Shown here: in pieces, positions 36,078 through 50,434 of the stretch
Position numbering within the stretch: position 1 is the stretch's first letter
Layout: each line of letters begins with the position of its first letter
Source of the DNA: Aphrophora alni
Taxonomy: Eukaryota; Arthropoda; Insecta; Hemiptera; Aphrophoridae
Direction: 5' to 3'
Assembly (NCBI GenBank): GCA_963513935.1
Contig: OY740774.1
Span: forward strand, 29,655,949 to 29,719,948
DNA length: 64,000 nt
The notes under the pieces: generated by a model
Told to the model about the DNA's origin: nothing
Database searches by the model: none
What the model saw: the letters and a program-made list of their open reading frames with translations, nothing else
Program-made: the position numbers and the translations under genes

Positions 36078-38683
36078 GCATGATCTATTATTAATCTACT
36101 AACATTTAGATTCAAAAGAGCAAAACGTTAATTTTAAATACAATAAAATAAACATTAAAAAAATCAAGATTAATAAATTAAAACCAAACCACAAAGGGAA
36201 AATAGAAGGGAAACAAATATATGAAAATCGGTTGAGACGTTACGGGTTTAGAGATGTTTGCATATTTGGTAACATACTGTACTTAGTAACTTATGAATGC
36301 ATTTTATTGAAAGTAGTTGATTTTAGAAACTCGGACATATCGGTAACAAGTCTAGCGTCCTGCGAAACTTATTAACAGTTAGAATGACATTCTTATTTGA
36401 ATATAATGGTAATGAATATCAATGGTAATTATATTTATTAAGAATTAAAAATGACTAAAAAATGGAAAATGAAATGGTATTCGTAAAATAGAATACTGGT
36501 ATGTGATTTGTTATTGGAATTAAAGCGTTCGAGGAATAAACGTGAAGAAGTTTCCAACACGTTGAGTTACTACAAACCCTAATATTAGTCACATTAATTC
36601 TGTAATGAAAGAGATCTGTTAAAAGAGATAAAGTTTGCTGACTTCTTTTTAATTAAAATATTAGAATTTATCCCAATACATTCTTTATGGCATATTTTAT
36701 TTCTTGTATCTTAGGTAACGAAAATTTGAAAATAACAAACGGTTCTCTGTAAACCCTAAACTTTTGTCATTTACTTTACTTTACTATTCACTTTACTTTA
36801 ACAATTTAATTCAAGAATCCGATGCAAACTATCTTGAAGTACTGTAAGGTGTTCTTCACCATTGAACAATTATTACAAGAGAGCCTCTCGATAGGATATA
36901 ATTTATAGCAGAAATATATCGTATTCTCGTACAGATTTTCTTCCCTTCTGGCGAGATACGATATTTGCTTTTTCTTCCATAATAATACGTTTAATTTATT
37001 TTTCTGACTTCCACTCTGTTGTACTATTTACGCTGAATCTTAGCATATTTATTTTTCTCTACTAAACCCTTTTTAATTACTTTTTCCAATAATTAGTTTA
37101 TATTTTAACTGTTACTGTCAGTTTTCTTCATGGCTCCGCCCCTCGCGAGGTCACGGTTTCCGCACTTTCTGGTCCTGCAAAATTAAACTTGCTCTGGGCT
37201 GAAATCCTTTGGGTTATTTTAAACGTGTGTAATTTGATAATTTTCTGTAATTTTTACTTTTTCATTCTTGCATATTGTTGGTCTTGACCGTGGCTTTCCT
37301 GACGAACTCGATTTATGATTATAGGTGTTACCATCCATTTGATATCGTTGATACTATTTTTTTGTAATTTCGTAATCCTACTTTTTGTACCTTTGTTCCT
37401 AACTTACTGAAATTGGGTAGTTTCGAAGATATACGCCTATAGGTTACGTAGCCGAAAGGAAAAAAATATCCGATTTCATTATCTGTCGATTTTCAAACTT
37501 TTTCTCAATTCCTTTTGCATTCGAAATTTTGCTAAATTTACTTTAAAATATTGACCGGGATTTACTTTTTCTTTTTCATTAATAATAATTATTAATAATA
37601 TGAAATTTGAATTTTTTATCAATTCCATTTTACCACAAAATGTGTGAAAATTATAAATTTTTATTTTGCCGTGGAATTTATTTTTTCTTAATTCGTTATT
37701 GGTTTTATATATTATCTTAAATATCTTTGTACTAATTACTTTATTTAAATTTTATTTTGTCAAACTTTTATAAGTTCCACATTTATGCTAACTTTTTACC
37801 TAATTATTATTCTCGAATTTTTTTCAAGAATAATATTTTCTTAGATTTCCATGTAGTTAATGGATTTTGACAAATTTTGAAAATATTTCCCTTTCTTACT
37901 TTGTCTTTAATTTAATTACGTTAATTTATATGAAATATAAGTATTAGATATGAATTGTGTACAACTTGTACTACAATTCCATATTCTTAAAACTGTTTAT
38001 TTCATAGATTCAAAATTCATCAAATACTGATGTTTTATTTCAAAATGACCAAATCAGAAACTTGCCTTTTCAACGGGTGACATCAGACAGAAGTCTTAGT
38101 CCACTACCATAAACTCGTTCAAAACAGCAAATCTTGATTCCACTGTACAAAATCCATGCATGTTAAACGATATTATATTTTTTTACAAAATTTGACAAAT
38201 ACAGTTCTCATACAACGATATTTCCGTTTTAGATCATTTATAAATGAATAAATTTAAACTTTGTAGTTGGGGGTAAAGAAGGGGAAGGCATTATGATTAA
38301 GATAACATTTATATTTATTTTTGTATGTTTTAGATAATGTCATAATGTTTTTTTTTTTTTTCTATTTAAACCAAATATATTTTATCTTATCTATACTTAG
38401 ACTGAACCTATTAAAATATTGTATCTTACATCATTATTTTAACGAAAAATATTTTCCACTATGTATAAAAATATACTTAGTATCTCAGAATTTTTACTGG
38501 GTTAAGTTTGTTTTATTTTGGTTTACCTGTAGTAGGGTATTTATTATTATATATAATGTAGAGTATATTAAGGTGTACAAGTTTCCAACTTGTGTATTGT
38601 ATTTAAAATTTTGAAACAATGTGTTATGTTCCATTATATTTTATTTTCATTATAACGTACATATTTCTATAAATACATTCACT

Positions 38684-38886
38684 GCTAAAGCGGAAAGTCC
38701 CAAAATCATTTCCTCGTAAATTTGCCAATGATGTTGAATCTTTCAAACCCCATTTCAGACAAATTGGAAATAAATTGTCTCAGAATTGGGGCTAAAGCAA
38801 ATAAACTGGAAAATGCAGCAAGGAAACCTTTTGTTTCCTACAGAATATTGAAGGGGACACAAATTGCTTATTTTGCTGGACAATAA
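38684..38886 (+). CDS. Conserved small open frame in left arm
   Basis: I do not recognise the protein. The frame is open from just after a TAA at about 38682 to the TAA at 38884-38886; the ATG pair at 38728 gives a peptide of 52 residues. It begins MMLNLSNPISDKLEINCL and ends QIAYFAG plus one residue. The copy in the right arm (about 45680-45840, minus strand) is open in the same frame, differs by a 3-base indel, and is base-for-base identical over about 92 nt (38726-38817), while the flanks are only about 65-80% alike. It could be a conserved exon, a small gene, a regulatory element or a gene-conversion tract. Confidence 0.3.
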
Positions 38887-39984
38887 TATCATTTTTAAAT
38901 ACCACTTTTACCTTGAATAACATGTTACATATTAATTTTTTACAAAACTACTGAGACTAAATTACAATTAGCATAAAACTCGATATATATATTTAATAAA
39001 TAATTGTTGCTTGAAGAAAATTATTTCAATTTAAAAAAAAAAGACAAATGATTGAAAACACACTTCAGCATAAATATACATATATTATATTCTAATAATT
39101 TTAATTAAATGATAAATGGATTTAATTCATTCATTCCTCTTACGAGCTCATGAAAAACAAATAGTTGAGAAACGACTGCTGAAAAAAAAATCTTAACAAA
39201 CCTTATCAACAGTTATACTCTACTTGAAAAACTCTTTTACCTACCCAAAATTGTAAACGATACAAATTATAAACTAAATGGATAAATTGCTCCACAATTA
39301 CTAAGTTGAAATCACGGTAAATAAGTTTGATATTTTTGTATATACAGTAGTAAACAAAAAAAAATATCATAATAGCCAATTGCAGTTATGGTTATCTTTT
39401 CATTTAACATTAGTGTTGATTTTAAAAATATCTTTTATTCTGATAAACAGAATCAAAAAAATATTAAATTAAATTTTTCAGAATAACTTGAATAATTCTA
39501 CCATTTTGAAAGTCTTATAAGTTTATGGGTTAACACCAATTGATAAGCAGGCTTAAATTATTTACTTAAGATGTAATAAACAAGTTTACTTACATTCATT
39601 TATTAGTATAAAATACATCAAGAAATTAATAGGTTTATATTTGAACAAATCCTAAAGGAATTAGTTAAAATGGAAAAAAGAAATTATCTCAAATTTGCAA
39701 TCTTTGAAGAATTAGGATAAAAGTGGTTCGTTGTTGAGTGGGAAATTAAATGTCATTATTAAGTCTGTGTATGATCTTTTTTCAAAGCCATTTAGAGATC
39801 AACTTATTTATTTATAAAAAAAGTTCTTATATAATTTGTTTATGTTGTGCTAATACATGAGAATATGTTATCTGAAACATTTTCCAATTCGAAATTAATT
39901 ATCAAGATTTTTAAGTAAATATTTGGAAAACATTTCACCTTTAAGAATTTTATTCTCGAAATACAGGAGTTTTAGGAACAAAAT

Positions 39985-40150
39985 TATATACCTACAGCCC
40001 TACATACTTACCTATACCACTACATACATACCTTTACTATTAGCCTACATAGATACCCTACACATCGATATACATACCTACATCACAACATACATACCCT
40101 ACACCATTACATACATACCCTACATAAATACATAGATACCTTCACCACTC
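39985..40150. repeat. Degenerate minisatellite TACATACATACC
   Basis: Imperfect tandem repeats of phrases such as CTACATACATACC and CTACACCAT, giving a strongly C/A/T-biased segment at the inner end of the left arm. Confidence 0.8.
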
Positions 40151-43100
40151 CATTTGATTTGTTATTTCAGTAATCGGTTATTTCAACGTCACTAGGTCTA
40201 CAATCTCTACTCTCCCTAAATACTGTTGGATTTTACTGTAAATTTAGACAAGCTGGCATCTTGTTTCGATTCAAAAGAGACAATACTTTATAAAACTAAT
40301 TATAAATAAAATAGCCTTTATTTCGCTACGAAGTGACTTTTTGAATCCGATATAATTGGTTATGTCTATTTCCACAGTAAACTAAAAACCCTTAACTGAG
40401 GTCACAACTAATTATGGTGTTAATGCACGAGACTTCACTGATTTAGTGTCGCTGAGGATAATCTGATGTAAGTCCTGGGAACTGAAACAGCTGTAGTGTG
40501 AAGCGTTTAGTGTTACTCAATGAACGAACATGTAAAAGAGGGTTTAGATCGGCGAAGAGTTTGATTGTGGATAAAAGCTCTCATTTAACTGATTTAACCA
40601 CAAATAGTCTCACTTCAGAGCAACGTCAAATTGATCTATAGTGGGTAGAGCTATGTTAAATTCTTTGACCAGAGCGGGAATTCAACCTCATTGCTCTCAC
40701 TTTTCAAACTAGAGTTGTAACTCAAATATCATAACCTTTCTCACTAACATATTCTTATAACTTTCATCTTTCTTAAAGCTTAAAACTTATATAAAATAAT
40801 GCAGATGAAATATATATCTAATGCCTACTTAATTAATTAAGAGGATAATTTTACCTCTTTCAATGCTATTTAAAATAAACACCATACCATTCATACAAAT
40901 CTAGATCCATAAAAATCTCACCTCCTACAAGATTCCATTTCAAGGTTTAGAATCCCATCTATGTGGTAGTCATCATAAAAAGGAAGATTGAGAATTGTGA
41001 ATCACTTAGAAAAATAAATTGAAACCGAAGAGGATCATAAATTATTTATTAAATTACTAAAATTCACTGAATGTTTTTATATTGTTTTACATGTAGCTTT
41101 GTAGTTCGTTTATATGGTAAATGTTTACTTGTTTCAAAATACTTCGAATCATAGTAACTGATTTCGGTATATTATACTTTTTTCATTAGATAAAATTTTG
41201 TCATTCCATGAACGAGAGATACATAACAGGTAGACCAAAACCATGTCAAAAATTACTTTTTAGACATAGGTAAGTTGGAAACCGATATTTTCAATAATAA
41301 TTACGAAACATCGAAAAATCCAAATTACTAGGTTTTCTTTGTTGTGCAATTAAATTTCAAAATTATTCGAAGTTATATTTCGGTGAATGAGTAAAATCGT
41401 ATTTAAGTTATGGGTTTAGTTGGTATTACTATATCGGTGTGAATGTAATTTTATCCGATTCATCTTACTATCTTACCTAATATTAATATGCGAAGGTGGA
41501 TCTTACGTGAGTAAATTATTTTAGCCTTAACATTGCACTAAAAACAACCCACCTAGTGGTTAAATCTCACTCTCGGTCGAGCCTAAAACTGCAAATAATT
41601 TATCTAATTAACATAATTATAATAAATTATTCTCATTTAAACTAACACGTATGTTGAAGATATTGTTTGAAATTCCACTATGTTTTACGATCGGCAGCTT
41701 ATTGGACATTCTATGTAATTCATAATTGATATGAAACCAAATTACTCGAGTGCGCGGTCATCAGGGCTGGTTCGTCTGATCGTGCCCAAAAATCTCTTAA
41801 TAAGCCATTTTGGTGAGCTTAAACCGTGAAAAGACTAATTAATTATAGATGTTCCAAACACATCCTTCTACATCTAAAGATACCTGCCCTCTGCCGATAG
41901 AGGATAGATTTTTATCTAACAGCAAGGCACCTGATGGCGGGGGAAAGTTATAACATCCCATTCTAAATAAATATTCGCCCGTAATTTAACAGGTAAGCAA
42001 TTCTCCGTACCTTACTGTATTTGGAAGGGATGGACCGAATAAAGGATACCGACCCGTGGTGGATTGGAAACCATTACAACTTATTTTGTATTCTTGGGTA
42101 TATACTTATATTTATTGTAGTGTATTATATTTAGAATGTCTAAGACTATCTCTTTATCATCATCGAGAGAAATATTATAAACTAATATTTAAAAAATACT
42201 ACAGAAAATTATCGTTAAGATATAACTCAACTAAGACTTACAAGAGTGATTAACTAATTCAGGTTTCAGTAAGGACATTTGTGAGGTTTATAATCTAAAA
42301 GTTTTTTGAAGTAATGTCAAACTATACATGAAACCCTGAGGATTCATCTCTCTGAATTTTAATATATACGAAGGACTGTATATTCTTTATAAACTCGAAA
42401 GTCCAATCAAAACAAGGTCTATAATAAGTTAACCAATAAAGTCCATGGTCAAAATAAAATTCATTTTGAAATTGTTAACCGCATTAATAAACAGGTGGGG
42501 GTAATGCAAGGAAAATCCCTCTCAATTAATCAGATGTAGATATAGGCTATTCCGAAAATCAAATATATTATTAATTTAAAATTACACGATCTCATGAATA
42601 AATATAATTAGTGTATTTAAAAATCACTTAAGTCATAAAAAGCATTTCAAAATCAATAGTTAAATGTTAAGTTATTTCAATGAATATTATCAATAAAGAG
42701 TAGTATGTAGTTAAACTGAAATTGCTAAGAACAGAATCTAAAAGAATTTTGTTTCTAATATCAAATTTAAATAAGGATGATCCCGTAACCTAAATCACCT
42801 AATTAATACTGAAGTATATATTATATAAATAACTTAAAATACTCGTTATTATGGTAACAAATAAACAGTAATGAAAATTTCAGCTGATGTTTTAATAAGT
42901 TTTAATTATATCTACATAAATTAAACAGTTTTTCTAGAGAATTGGACAACAATTAATGAAACTTCAACTTTTTAAAGGTGTAACGTAGTCGGTATATGAC
43001 CTAAACGAATTAAGTTTTGACTCTATTTAAATATATTTACACAATTTTTAAACAGTAATAATAAAAATACAAAAAGGATAATTAATTAGCAGGACCCTTT

Positions 43101-44580
43101 TTATATGAACTATTAAATCTCATAAATAACATAAAATGGTAAAACTAAGAGGTAAAGAAAGCTATTGTCCGTTCCATCTCATGAATAAGTACCAAATATG
43201 GAAACACTTTTAGGGAGATGACAAGTATTTCTCTTTTTACTGACTCATTACACGAAGTATAGGGTAAATTTGTAACCGAAAAAATATTCGAGGTTATTTT
43301 ACTGATCTTCATATTTGACGACTTCATGAAACGGAGAAACATATTTTAAAATTGAAAATTTATTTATATGACCCTATTTTATACATAATTTTAACAGGAA
43401 AAATTTTACAATCTTATATGCTTAATAATAAAATAGACAACTGTTCACATTATAAAATGTAATACATATAAAATAAAATTCATAATAACATAATAAACAA
43501 TAATATTAATAATAATAATAATAATAACAAAAAATACTTCCTGCTCTTTACAAGATAATAGCAAAGTATTTCCGACATGCAGTCTGTCATTTTTTGTCTA
43601 TAAACGACATTATCACAAAAATTAAGATGGGAACATGATATTGGATATAGGGAATTACCTTATTTTTCTGAATTACCTTATTGTAATTCAGAAAAAAAAA
43701 ATTATCAAAATCACGTGCATTTTATACAGTTTACTTTTCATATCTTTTGTCTAAATAAACTTATAACAAAATAGTTTTTTTTTCAGATTTCAATTGCTAT
43801 ACAATTACAATTCTAACCTCCCATGAATGTGTGATATTATTTGGGTAATCTTTCAAGGCCTAATCATCGACACGAGCATAGCGAATTTATATTATACACA
43901 CACATACAAATCTAGTTTTTTCACTGTCGTCGGAAAATAGACTTTTATAACTCCCGATTACACTACTTGTTGTACATTGCGATTCAATAAAGAAAGTCAA
44001 TAAATTTCAGTTGTTGAGTTTGTTATACTTGTATTTTAATACTATCACGTGCTATGACATTATTCAGTGGCTCATTATATTTAAACTAACATGTTGGTTA
44101 ACCCAGAGCGATAACAATTGTATGACAAAAATTACAGTTAATATAATTTTTCCTCGTATAGGCTGATCCACAAGAGTTTAATAATTCAACAGAACAAAGT
44201 ACACAAGATGCTTACTCACTTTGCTATATCTCAGTCTCGAATGTGATAGGCGCCGTAGCTTCCTGAATCATGGATACCTGCTTCTATATTACCTCTTGCT
44301 TTTGTGTGTCATGACGCCCCTCTGCTGCTGAGCCCCTCTTTTCAAAGATGGCGACTGGCCTTTAGTCGACAGTCCTCTCTGACATCATTTCTGCCTCTGC
44401 TTAAATACTCTCGGCTCCTGTGTGTACATGTTAGGGAATTGCAATTCAGCCATTGACTAACTTTGTGGATCTTGTTTAAATAGAATAAAATATTATCTAG
44501 CAAACTCTCTAACCTATCCCTATTTATATTCATTGTTTTGCCTTAGAAGTACTTTAATAAATAACATAACGTATTTTAAG
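40151..44580. other. Spacer between the giant inverted arms
   Basis: About 4.4 kb with no supported gene. Contents seen: a more GC-rich patch at 41750-41960, an (AAT)n run at 43502-43530, and the promoter-like segment at 44340-44470 (listed separately). Several 60-70 codon frames are AT-driven and lack motifs. Confidence 0.5.
44345..44440 (-). promoter_or_regulatory. TATA promoter-like segment, minus strand
   Basis: On the minus strand GAGTATTTAAGC (about 44400-44411) is a TATA-like box. It is followed by a purine-rich leader and GCCATCTTTG (about 44343-44352), which resembles a YY1/Pho-type initiator-proximal site. The stretch is clearly GC-richer than its surroundings. It could be a host promoter or a solo LTR; no gene is visible downstream on that strand. 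Confidence 0.3.
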
Positions 44581-44604
44581 TCGATAGTAATTCTGTATAT
44601 TAGA

Positions 44605-44655
44605 GTAATGGCTACATATTTCGCTACCATAGGCAGCATTATCAGGTCAGCTAAT
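44605..44655 (-). ncRNA. Hammerhead-like motif with strong stem II
   Basis: On the minus strand CTGATAA (44645-44639) is followed by one base, then a six-pair stem II (GCTGCC with GGTAGC, loop TAT) running directly into GAAA (44622-44619), then TATG and the candidate cleavage dinucleotide TA. The core G8 position is A instead of G, so this copy should be inactive. Confidence 0.45.
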
Positions 44656-45679
44656 AATATTAATACTTTGTTCACATACACATCACAAACACATATAAAA
44701 ATCTCGGTTTAGCACAAATAATTGTGCAGAAACGGCGCTTGGTAAAAGTTAAAAATAGTTTTTGTTCCCTGTATTTTGGCCTCATATTCAACAATTAATT
44801 GAATTTGATTTTGATACTCTTGTTATTATTAAACTAGAGATTTTGTAACAGTTTTTATCAGTTACTTTTGGGGGTAACTTTGGGGGTAAATTACAAAATT
44901 TAAAAAAAAAGTTTTACTTTACCAGGATAAAATAAACATTATGCTTTCAAACTTATGAATTTCGAGAATAAAATTCCTAAAGGTAAGGAGATATCCAAAT
45001 ACTTTGTTAAAATCGGGAAAATTTAATTCCTAATGAAAACGATAACAGATAACAGTTTTTATTTAAAACTCGCATAATAAAATAAAAATGAATAGCTTAA
45101 AAAAAAATAAAATAAATAAAAAAAATAAAAGAAAAAGTGACTTCAAATAACTTTGTAAGCACCCCAAACAAAGAATAATTAATATCTTTAAATTTCCACT
45201 CGAAACTATATAATTTTTACTAATTTCTTCTTTTCAAAATGTTGACTCTTTTGATACTCTACTTTGTAAATTGAATTAACATATTTATGATTTGTCCAAA
45301 TGAAAACAAAATTTCTTGTTAATTTACCACGTACTATTAAACTACTTTATTGCAAGTTAAGGAAATTGGTTAGAGCTAAATTCATTCAATGTTGTCATAC
45401 GAAATAAAATGACTTTTAAAATGATAGACTTATTTAAATTATTGTATAAAGTTAAAATAAATAATAGTTTGGTTTTGTTTTTCAGCATAAAAACATTGTT
45501 CAAACAATAATTATATTATATAATGATAAACTATATAAGCATAATATTTGCACTTTTCACTTTTAAAACTTACTAAAATGTCAATTTTGTACTTATTCGT
45601 AGCCAAGTCAAGCATTTCTTATAATATTGAAAAAGTGAATAGCAAAGTGTTATTCTAGGTAAAAGTATATTTAAAAATG

Positions 45680-45882
45680 ATTTTATCGTCCAGCAAAATA
45701 AGCAATTTGTGTCCCCTTGACTATTCTGTAGGAAATAAAAGGTTTTATCTTTAATGCATTTTCCAGTTTATTTGCTTTAGCCCCAATTCTGAGACAATTT
45801 ATTTCCAATTTGTCTGAAATGGGGTTTGAAAGATTCAACATCATTGACAAAATTACGTGAAAATGCTTTTGGAACTTCCCGA
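45680..45882 (-). CDS. Conserved small open frame in right arm
   Basis: Inverted counterpart of the frame at 38684-38886, with the stop at about 45680. In this copy the upstream stop codon of the left copy is a Ser codon (TCA), so the frame extends slightly further 5'. The shared peptide core (MMLNLSNPIS...ENA) is identical. Function is unknown. Confidence 0.3.
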
Positions 45883-47577
45883 TTGAGCAGTGATTTTATT
45901 TATAGAAGTATGTACGTTTATTGACTCAAGTATATCATCATTTTATATATTGTAACATTCATTTTTACTCATATATCTCCTGCATAAAAATCAAACACAA
46001 TAAAATAGTATGAATGTTTTAAAATTTAAAATACAAGACGCTATCTGAAAACTTAATATACTGTACAATACAAGCATTAACGATTAATCTACTTTATGTG
46101 AACTAAAATAAACAATATTTACCATGTGATATTTCTGGGGTATTAATACAATATGATTTACAGTCGAATATTGTGTATCCCCAAAATAATGAAATAACCT
46201 TCTTATTTTAATACGTACTGAGTAATTATAGTTAAGATGGAATATATTTGGTGTAATTATAAAAAAAAAAAATTCACACATTTTCTAAAATATATGAAAT
46301 AATTAAAAGTGTTTGGTTGATCGTAAAGCCTTCCACAACCCACCTTAAATTATAAGTGTCAATTTATTCATATATGTTCATGTACTGTGTTTCTTCAGTC
46401 TCCATGAATGAATTTATTGATTTTATGTATAATTTATTGAAAAATTAGTAAATTCCTTAATATTTCCAGGTATTTTAGAGACACAATTGTCAATGTTTCT
46501 ATATAGTAATATCCTTATATCCCTATCCTTATATCATTATCAAATTATCCCAATAGCTATTAAATATCAACTAATTATCGTATCGCCATTTCGATCTATT
46601 TATGAAATGACTAAGTACCAACAAAACATGTTTGTCATCACCAAAATATAATTTTTAAAGCTTGAACAAAATCAAACATTAGATTAAGTTTGGACTCACA
46701 AAAACCCGAACTGTTCTAAGAAGATGCTTAATTGTTGTGGGCAATTTTTCATTGCGAATCTTTATAATTTAACAAATTATGATATCAAAAGTAAATTAAG
46801 CTTTGATATTAGATGAAAACATTGTTTTTAAAGGTAACCCTGACAACAGGTTACCTCTAGATGGTACCTAATTTTCCTCTAAGTTATGTTATTGATGGAT
46901 AATCGTTAAAATGATTTATTCAATACGTTACTCTGCGTTTTTGTGTTTAAGTAAATTCATGAGAATATTTCTGTATTTTGAAAAGATTTTTGCAAATTTG
47001 AAAAAAAAAAAAAAAGTTTCAAAAATGATTTTTTTAGCAGAAAAGGTAACATTTAGAAATGCAAAGTGAATACTCAGGTTTTTAATCAAGTCATAGAATA
47101 AGGATTTACCAAGGACTGTTTGATATCTTCAGATTTCCTTCAATCTAAGATACAAAAGTAAAAAATGACATAAAGGATATATTATGACAAAATCTAAAAT
47201 GAAATATTATATTTTAAAGTAAGGATTATCACCTACATATTTCTTTTAAATAGGCTACTTCTTAAAAACAATTCAAGAAACAGTTTTTTTCTTTTTTTAA
47301 GTTTTTTTAATAAGAATTTAAGATAATCTATAAGAGTCTTTAGCTTTACAGAATTAATTACACTTTTATAATACCGTTTCTAGTAATCGAATGTTTCGGA
47401 AAAGGTCATATCCGAATGACCTTATTATTTTTCAAGGTCAATAACAGTTGAAAGACCGGTATTCTATTTTACAAAGACAATTATTTCATTTGTTAAATAA
47501 ATATTGAGCTTCACAAGTGAAATGGTATATTTGATAACATAAAACCTAAACACAAATTCTCTTCAAATAGTACGTTT

Positions 47578-47640
47578 ATTTATTCAAACCCGTTTCATCG
47601 ACAAAGTCTCAATCATCAATGATGCAAGAGCTATAATAAG
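47578..47640 (-). ncRNA. Hammerhead-like relic
   Basis: On the minus strand GCATCA precedes TTGATGA (core C3 changed to T), then a GAC-TTT-GTC stem, GAT, and GAAACGGGTTTGAA. It is clearly related to the intact copies at 50.6 and 52.9 kb but has lost core identity. Confidence 0.4.
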
Positions 47641-48820
47641 TAAACTCAAGATTTTTCATTTGTTGTTGGAATTTTTAAGTAATTTTATTTATTAATAAAT
47701 ATAATTGTCATTGATTAAAAGATTGAAATAAAAATGGCGTTCATAAATTTGGGAAAAAAATAACTGCTAGTATGTGTCAAAGGACGGGACTAGAATTGTT
47801 ACCAATATCTACAAATATCTCATTTATTTAAAAAAACCTTTGAAGACCGAAGAATCTCTCAAATCAGCCACATTCAATATTATTCATCCTAAAATATGTG
47901 AACATCTCTAAATATATAGACCCGTAACGATTGAACCGATTTGTATATAATTTTCCTTATGTGGAATAGTTTTAAATACATGTTTGATTTTTTAAATATT
48001 AACTGTACTGTATATAAAAATTAATTTTTTTCTGTTTGAAATTTAAAGTGTAGTAGATTAATAATCGATCATAAATATAATATTTATAAAAGAACGTTCA
48101 ATGTTAACTTTACAAATATTCAATTTGTGGGCTGTTATTTCACTTCAGATGTTCGATAGTAAATTCAAAATTTTCTCACTCAGATTATTATCGTTGTTTT
48201 ACCCTGATAATGACAAGTTTCTGATAATTAAAATTATTTTATTACTAAAATATTTACATACGTCAAAAAGTAAAAAAGATAAATTATAAAGCGAGGTTTC
48301 CCCCAAAATAAGGTTTTTGATAATTTATAAGACTAAGATACACATTAAAGCTGTCTCCATAAACAATTTTTGTTTAGAATATAAACTACCAGCAAAATTA
48401 TTTTAGGTGTGAAATAAAATAAAAAACTAACATAAAAATATCATTTCTTTACAGTTAAATTAAATTCGCATATCATTTCCCCTTGTCAATCTTTGAAATC
48501 TTATAACTCTATCTACAAATAAACATTATCAAGATTTTTCAATTTAGATATCTTGTTATTAAATGAGTAGCCACATAACGGTTGGAGAGAACAGTTCAAA
48601 CATGTTCGCTTTTATTTTCAACAACGCCTGTCAAAGCCAGAACGAATTGTGCTGTTACGAATTATCAATATTTGTTGATTGTTGCACAAATAATAGATTG
48701 CATTCCTAACCATAGTCTCTTATCAGATAAAAACGTATGAATACAGAATGAAATATGAATTAGCTTTGCCCAATTTTGATAAGGGTGACAAGAAATTATT
48801 TGAATCTGTGTTAATATTAT

Positions 48821-50430
48821 TATTATTATTTAGTATTTATTTATTGTTTGAGGAACGTTGTTATTTTCCCATCCGGTGTTTAATCTACTCTAAGCACGAA
48901 TAGTTAAACACATTTTAAAATAAAATATTTATTATTCTGGTAATCAAGTCAGAAAATCTATATTCTGTTTGTCTGAAATATCATTATTAATACAAACAGA
49001 AAGTTGCGGATATGTCTCTACAATTAATGCATATTAACATTATATATATATATTTATTTATAATGAAATGTAAATTTGAAATTATGAAACATGTATTTAT
49101 ACGATGTGTTTTATTATTCTTTTAGTGGTTTATTTTAATAAAATTATAAAATATATAATTGTGTCACTTCGTAGAATTGGTTTGGATTTCAGTGATAATA
49201 ATGATCCTGAAACGTACAGAAATTAGCTGTCATAAACGTCTGCAGAAACGCGAAGCATATACATATAAAACTTTTTTAAGAGCAATTTACGAGACGGAAA
49301 TGCAATTTTCACTCTTGAATAGACGCCTTGAGTAATGTAAGGTGCAGCAGGAATCAAGTACATTCTTAGTTCTGAATTATTTGAATATATTTGAAAAAAT
49401 AATATTAGTCGATTAAGTTATTTCTCAAACGTTACCAGTATTTGGAAAAACATTATACAAGTTTGTTATTTAGGACATAGTTATTTCTCCAATAATTAAC
49501 GTTGGACAGTTTTCTGTAAGACTATTACAAGTACAATTTAGACTTAAATTTAAATTATCTTAAAACCTGCCAAAACAATATCAGGAAAAACCTAAAAAAG
49601 ACTGTAATTTAATAAACATTGTTAATAAAAATCTTTAATAAGAGATCTTCTTTTTTACTAGATTTTACTAGATCTCTAATTTAGGGAAACTTATTTTGAG
49701 GATAAATTACCGCAAACTAATAATCAAAACATTTACGATTCCAACAAGCGATTTACGAAGCAGTTATAAAAGAATGAATCTATGTTACCTTTTTGACCGT
49801 GTTCAATTTAATTCTCTAGACTACCCATCGCGCTTATATAAGAATGACGATCATCAACCAGTTATCACGAAAAAACGTGATTTCATTTGAAAGGGAGTAT
49901 TTAATTGGACATAGTATGTATAATTTTGGTTACATTAAGATGAAAAAATAAATGAGATGTCTGTCTAACCCAGTAATTTACTTTTAAAACATTGAAACCT
50001 ACAGTTTAATAATTAATTTTAAAAATATAAGTTTTTTAAATTCCTGAAAATTTTTGTTTCTTGGAGTAATGTTAATTTTAAAAAAGCCAATTCAATTGTA
50101 TTTCATTTTTAGAATTACCCTTTAAAAGTACTTTTTTCAATAATATTAATACTGCAAAAAAACCACATATTTGGACATACTTTAACATAAATAATATGCC
50201 ATAAGCTTTTGCGTGACGAGGTAACTTGTATTTTTAAAAATTGATATTGAATTTAAATAATCATTAAAAATTCAAAGCTAGAAACAGGAGAAGAGCATTA
50301 TAAGGCTGGATTTTGTGTTATAAATTTTGTGTTTAAAGACAATTTTTATTACTAAATATTTGTCGCTAAATAAGCATATGTCTTTTAATAATACTAGAAC
50401 TATATTAAATGTTGAGCTTGACTTATGAGA
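48821..50430. other. AT-rich stretch, nothing identified
   Basis: Contains a short TA run near 49041 and short AT-driven frames only. Confidence 0.5.
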
Positions 50431-50434
50431 AAAA

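Larger units (their letters stand above)
44945..48820 (-). repeat. Right arm of giant inverted duplication
   Basis: Mate of 32930-39990; anchors are given there. The MULE and CT array are absent. A PLE-like hammerhead relic at about 47578-47635 appears to be private to this arm. About 440 bases (about 48160-48600) have no obvious counterpart in the left arm, which suggests a deletion next to the MULE insertion there. Confidence 0.75.
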
